Assembly (NCBI GenBank): GCA_023135745.1
Contig: JAGLSM010000076.1
Location: forward strand, 1-7,995
Length of the DNA stretch: 7,995 bases
Origin: Spirochaetota bacterium
GTDB lineage: Bacteria; Spirochaetota; JAGLSM01
Direction of reading: 5' to 3'
Numbering within the stretch: position 1 is the stretch's first letter; the number at the start of each line of letters is the position of its first letter. Positions 6,201-7,995 of the stretch are shown in pieces. Made by a program: the position numbers and the translations under genes. The notes under the pieces are model-generated. The model saw only the letters and a program-made list of their open reading frames with translations, had not been told where the DNA came from and did not search any database.

Positions 6201-7995
6201 TATCTGTCTGAGTCGGAAACAGAGTATAATTTGTGTTTGTATAGAAGATTGTAATAATATTTGAATTAACATATATCTCGCTTCCCGGCACAACAGCGCT
6301 CGAAATATCAGCAACTGAATTTGTATAATACTCAGATTCAGGTATATAGATCCTTACAATATCCAGGTTATTCCCGGAAGCTCCATTATTGACTATATGA
6401 AATTCCAAAGTGCTGGTAGTAATTGTTGAATATATCGAATTTGGCTTTGCCGGTGAAATAGGATATTTTGGATTAATGTAGGCATACGATACAGCATCAG
6501 GTTTAAAATAACTGATTTTTAATGCATCACTAAACAGTTCTGTTGCGGTTTTACAGTCATTGCTGTTACTGGAGTTAGAAACCTTTACCTCCACAACATC
6601 ATTGGTTATATCCGTTACATTATCATGAATTGTGAAAGTTATTGTATCAATCCCCGGTGCCGGAATATTTGTAGAATATTTATAATATTCGAGAACTATC
6701 GTATTGGAATTGGTTAAAACAGCATTATTCGCAATTATTGAAGATGTTATACTAGTTATATTCGTTATAAACACGGGAAGTTTTACTTCAACTAAATATA
6801 TGTGGTTACCTAAAACTCCGGTATTTGTAATACTGAGTGTCATCTGTGAACTACTGTCGTTCTTGTTTATGCTCCTTGGACTTATCTGAGCTTGAGCTCC
6901 CGCATCAGGAAATATGAATGAGATATTGATACTCTTCCCTGATTTTTCTTCCGCGCTTCTCCATCCATATCCGTCACCGTAATCAACCCATGCCGCCCAA
7001 TCAACATTAGTAGTCCCAGCCGTCCAGGTATCATCAACAGTTATTATCAATTCATCCTGAGCTCCGGCATCAAGGTCATTGGCAGTGTAATCAATTTCAA
7101 GGTAGGTTTTGCCATTAGTTGAAACAAAAGTTTCAGTAGAACCCGGCCATGGACTGTTAGGAACAAAATTGGTTACAAAAGGTGCAGGTATTAAAATTCT
7201 GACTTTAGTAATTGCTACTCCGCCTGCTTCACCGTTTTGTATTTTATATGTAAAAGTAGATTCAGTATCCGTTGTATATATCTGATTAGGTGTTGCATCA
7301 GCTTGTGCTAATTCAATTTCCGGTCTTTTTACAACACTGACATTAAAAGATGCCCCGCTGATTGCTGTGGCACTGACCGCTCCTGTACCATTATCAACAC
7401 TACAGCTGAAAGGTTCATTTATCTGGTAAGAAGTAAAATCATTTTCAAAATATATGAAAATACTGTCCTCGGATGAAGCCGATAGAACCGTATTTGTATA
7501 CCAGATAGTAATTTTTTTACCTATGTTATCAACTGTAATTGCTGTATTCAATTGATTTGTTACTGAAAGTATTTTATTCTGCAAAAATGCAGGAAAAGAG
7601 ATGACCGCGTTTGTAAGATCATTACTCCCTGTTCCTGTATTGGTTAGAGTATAAACCAGAGTATTTGTTACAGTAGCCGTTGGACTTGTAAAAATAACAT
7701 TGGGTTGTATTGCGATCTTCGCGCTTGCCGGCGGTATCTGAATACTTATAAGGTTTGTCTGACCTGCTGCCACATCGACAGTTCTCCAAACATGTTTTAC
7801 GTTTGTGGCCGCTGCGGTAACAATCAAATTAGTTTCAGCCGTAATATGGTCAACCATTTTAAAAGTTATCTGGTCAACATCCCCGCCTGCCAGTGGAGAT
7901 CCGGCAGCAGCATACCTTACCCTTATATAATTGGTACTTCCATCGAGAAGCACCTCATTCACATAGGTTACCGCAATCTGTGTACTTGAAGCGTC
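3232..7995 (-). CDS. Giant secreted multi-Ig-module surface protein with FlgD_ig-type C-terminus (5' partial)
   Basis: The frame is open from the right edge to a TAA at 3232-3234, giving 1587 visible residues; the true start lies outside. The first start-like codon, GTG at 7962, is internal: the 11 codons before it are open and read as a beta-strand (TQIAVTYVNEV). Residues below count from the codon at 7995. Layout: a partial Ig-like module (1-91), eight complete modules (about 92-1186), a carboxypeptidase-regulatory-like domain (about 1209-1321), a ZU5-like domain (about 1336-1486) and a FlgD_ig/T9SS-type tail (about 1489-1587). The modules repeat a Y-T-T start, an NTGxGxN turn, an I-x-(I/L)-P strand, a D-T-I-T strand and a VDNGxGY loop. 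There are only three Cys (198, 481, 1393) and no catalytic motif. Inferred role: a long cell-surface or secreted stalk or adhesin. It is the upstream gene of a two-gene operon. The frame and domain class are solid; the biological role is not known. Confidence 0.93.
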   Translation of the reverse strand, partial: DASSTQIAVTYVNEVLLDGSTNYIRVRYAAAGSPLAGGDVDQITFKMVDHITAETNLIVTAAATNVKHVWRTVDVAAGQTNLISIQIPPASAKIAIQPNVIFTSPTATVTNTLVYTLTNTGTGSNDLTNAVISFPAFLQNKILSVTNQLNTAITVDNIGKKITIWYTNTVLSASSEDSIFIYFENDFTSYQINEPFSCSVDNGTGAVSATAISGASFNVSVVKRPEIELAQADATPNQIYTTDTESTFTYKIQNGEAGGVAITKVRILIPAPFVTNFVPNSPWPGSTETFVSTNGKTYLEIDYTANDLDAGAQDELIITVDDTWTAGTTNVDWAAWVDYGDGYGWRSAEEKSGKSINISFIFPDAGAQAQISPRSINKNDSSSQMTLSITNTGVLGNHIYLVEVKLPVFITNITSITSSIIANNAVLTNSNTIVLEYYKYSTNIPAPGIDTITFTIHDNVTDITNDVVEVKVSNSSNSNDCKTATELFSDALKISYFKPDAVSYAYINPKYPISPAKPNSIYSTITTSTLEFHIVNNGASGNNLDIVRIYIPESEYYTNSVADISSAVVPGSEIYVNSNIITIFYTNTNYTLFPTQTDTITFSINDKITTNNSFAVWNSDSHFVTSGVQYLTNQISSGQTNVVFFEMPAPVVKAEFSPRLLYTTTTNVTLNFNVTNTGSGSNNINKLYLTIPADFRSGLNASSISNSFSASVSYNAGTFTMTYTNFSIGSNDSFTLILSNGYTTVNALDFSILADNGIATNSVVPLSSGYLTMNIVTPPSSYVEVFSPKDSVYNRLYSTDYENNYEIIIKNDGTGDADILKAIITLPAGFTVSSSLSTKIGGAFISNTNNIIVLDYQAGSSPIAVSQSDTVTITAADPFHYGDTNVTFNVKVDDGNGYSDTRLAAGKIWQVSFVHPAVQSEHYIDGYAVDTKPSVFVAPSAGTANTNFSVKIINTGSLSNIIHKSRIIVAEVFSIQNTPTSSFGGTVSVSSNVIEIDYSSAKLPAGGTDTIDFDVSYTLSAATNNMLIAAEVDNNNGVGYTASTLSTGKFNLVDIIYPPLSVLAGVKNLTSVYIINTNDTIQYQIKNRSQGYEIFRSVITNFDMTYFSSINVTSQKLATVTVSTGSNTITLEYSGANRIQFNESDIVTINVQYSITNLINTNLKMNNVTYLTNTVLTTQTNVTGLPLESIDTDLANSDNQNLGLRPAPYGRINGIVLPTFKIDSSDPDKTLPNIIKVEVVDSANNLVTTPYQKETDGSGGLVNKSLVTYSDSAGGGTYSINYVPENTPANTYALRFTAEGFKVTLTNFTIVSNQILGFSTQTLNNSLLNASSVNKQVVMDYNDTNTRFTVPTGGVLDQFSLDIGVVDMNTWQEDNVLINNYVKKINDSSMLGCFKFTLKDQNGTEVVGEGLSKDAVIQLHYTTSGLNLPIGTGWEEDNLAIFYWKDTTRKWIPIGGTVDKNKQIVSAKISYLHNYYSVMSVNPEASAKAIYNVIASPNPFTPGRGGDNSSKVKITFSLKDSQEKYTVSIFTLRGKRVKFFERDGTYRQGEVFWDGKDDNGFNIGGGVYLYQIKAGDKVFTGSILLLK
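3235..3531 (-). other. FlgD_ig / T9SS-type C-terminal domain
   Basis: The last 99 residues read ASPNPFTPG (1495-1503), a strand with VKITFSL, then YTVSIFTLRGKRVKFF, a turn GTYRQGEVFWDGKDDNG, GGVYLYQI (1565-1572) and a hydrophobic end, GSILLLK. This order (NPF-x-P, TFSL strand, V-x-(I/L)-(F/Y)-x-x-x-G-x-x-V, W-D-G-(K/R)-(D/N)-x-x-G, G-x-Y-x-Y-(Q/K)) is the FlgD Ig-like fold. Secreted proteins of many Gram-negative phyla end in it or in the related type A sorting domain. The likely role is outer-membrane export or surface attachment by a type IX-like route, inferred from the family. The secretion machinery is not in this window. Confidence 0.85.
3538..3990 (-). other. ZU5/autoprotease-like beta domain before the C-terminal tail
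   Basis: Residues about 1336-1486 contain FTVPTGGVL, then FKFTLKDQNGTEV, a strand with VIQLHYTTSGL, then AIFYWKDTTRKWIPIGG, VDKNKQIVSAKISYLHNYYSVMS. The pattern 'I-P-x-G-x-L ... V-x-L-x-Y ... L-x-(I/V)-(F/Y)-(Y/W)-W-x-x-x-x-x-x-W-x-(P)-(I/L)-G-G-x-V-D ... (V/I)-x-x-x-(V/I)-x-H-(F/Y)-S-x-(Y/F)-(A/S)-V' is often seen directly before a FlgD_ig tail in giant surface proteins. The final strand here has LHNYYSVMS, lacking the usual F-S pair, so autocleavage is not predicted. The name is a fold-level guess. Confidence 0.5.
4033..4371 (-). other. Carboxypeptidase-regulatory-like beta domain
   Basis: Residues about 1209-1321 begin YGRINGIVLP and continue with LPNIIKVEVVDSANNLVTT, a 'TDGSGGL' turn, TYSINYVPENTP, then YALRFTAEGF. 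This is the usual order of the CarboxypepD_reg-like fold: G-x-(V/I), a 'P-x-(V/I)-x-V' strand, a T-x-x-x-G turn, Y-x-(I/L)-x-x-(V/L)-P, then Y-x-L-(R/T)-x-(T/A)-x-G-(F/Y). It is a structural beta-sandwich, common near the C-terminal end of large secreted proteins. No binding residues can be assigned. Confidence 0.7.
4438..7995 (-). repeat. Ig-like module array of the upstream protein (one partial and eight complete modules)
   Basis: Approximate module bounds on the DNA: partial 7723-7995, then m1 7318-7722, m2 6907-7317, m3 6502-6906, m4 6043-6501, m5 5659-6042, m6 5248-5658, m7 4822-5247 and m8 4438-4821. The core signature is a hydrophobic strand, then N-T-G-x-G-S-N or a variant (TNTGTGSN in m1, ITNTGVLGN in m3, VNNGASGN in m4, TNTGSGSN in m5, KNDGTGDA in m6, INTGSLSN in m7), a strand ending I/L-P, a D-(T/S)-I-T/F strand, and often a VDNG loop. 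m8 has lost the turn (KNRSQG). The family is DUF11/CARDB-like. Such arrays form extended extracellular stalks. Confidence 0.85.
4450..7785 (-). repeat. Four-module higher-order repeat (period about 540-563 residues)
   Basis: Module-specific marks recur four modules apart. QTN before a beta-strand falls at residues 79, 639 and 1179 (partial module, m4, m8). In m4 and m8 it sits in YLTN(Q/T)xxxxQTNV, exactly 540 residues apart (6070-6108 and 4450-4488). TNTG(T/S)GSN occurs in m1 and m5 (557 apart). Y(T/S)TD at the module start and VD(Y/D)G(D/N)GY near the end occur in m2 and m6 (557 and 555 apart). TGxLxN occurs only in m3 and m7 (563 apart). This points to a four-module block that was duplicated and then diverged. 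It rests on hand comparison, not on scored alignments. Confidence 0.6.

Noticed and set aside
4208..6889. Plus-strand ORFs of 61-86 codons at 4208-4399, 5230-5490 and 6704-6889
   Set aside because: All are antisense within the giant CDS, with no coherent ribosome binding site, domain or neighbour context.
7705..7989. A 94-codon plus-strand ORF with several cysteines
   Set aside because: It is antisense to the continuous giant frame. The cysteines come from complementing common codons and are not ordered like a zinc finger.

Overview
All but 19 bases of this window are coding, and everything is transcribed right to left on the minus strand. It holds two very large, secreted, repeat-built surface proteins lying head to tail. 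Both are cut by the window edges. The upstream gene (3232-7995) lacks its 5' end. The downstream gene (1-3212) has its start but runs off the left edge. I translated the downstream frame codon by codon from its ATG at 3212 and found 1070 codons with no stop. An ORF finder that requires a stop inside the window would miss it.

The upstream protein (1587 residues visible) is a stalk of one partial and eight complete Ig-like (DUF11/CARDB-type) beta-sandwich modules of about 130-150 residues. These are followed by a carboxypeptidase-regulatory-like beta domain, a ZU5/autoprotease-like beta domain, and a C-terminal FlgD_ig/T9SS-type domain (ASPNPFTPG ... WDGKDDNG ... GGVYLYQI). The downstream protein has a signal-type hydrophobic segment, a head of about 310 residues that resembles a concanavalin A-like (LamG-like) sandwich, and then at least five modules of the same Ig-like family. 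The 19-base gap carries two Shine-Dalgarno-like boxes and no terminator, so the pair is almost certainly one operon of cell-surface or adhesive proteins.

Organism: the sequence is AT-rich (by eye). The proteins are rich in Thr-Asn pairs and very poor in cysteine, and one ends in a FlgD_ig-type tail. Giant proteins like these are common in little-cultured Gram-negative-type lineages known mainly from metagenomes, including several candidate phyla and Bacteroidetes-related groups. I cannot name the phylum from this sequence. There is no RNA gene, mobile element, CRISPR array or metabolic gene here.

The most interesting structure is a higher-order repeat. In the upstream stalk, module n resembles module n+4 in module-specific signatures, at a spacing of about 540-563 residues (about 1.65 kb). 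This suggests the stalk grew by duplication of a four-module block. Modules are also shared between the two genes.
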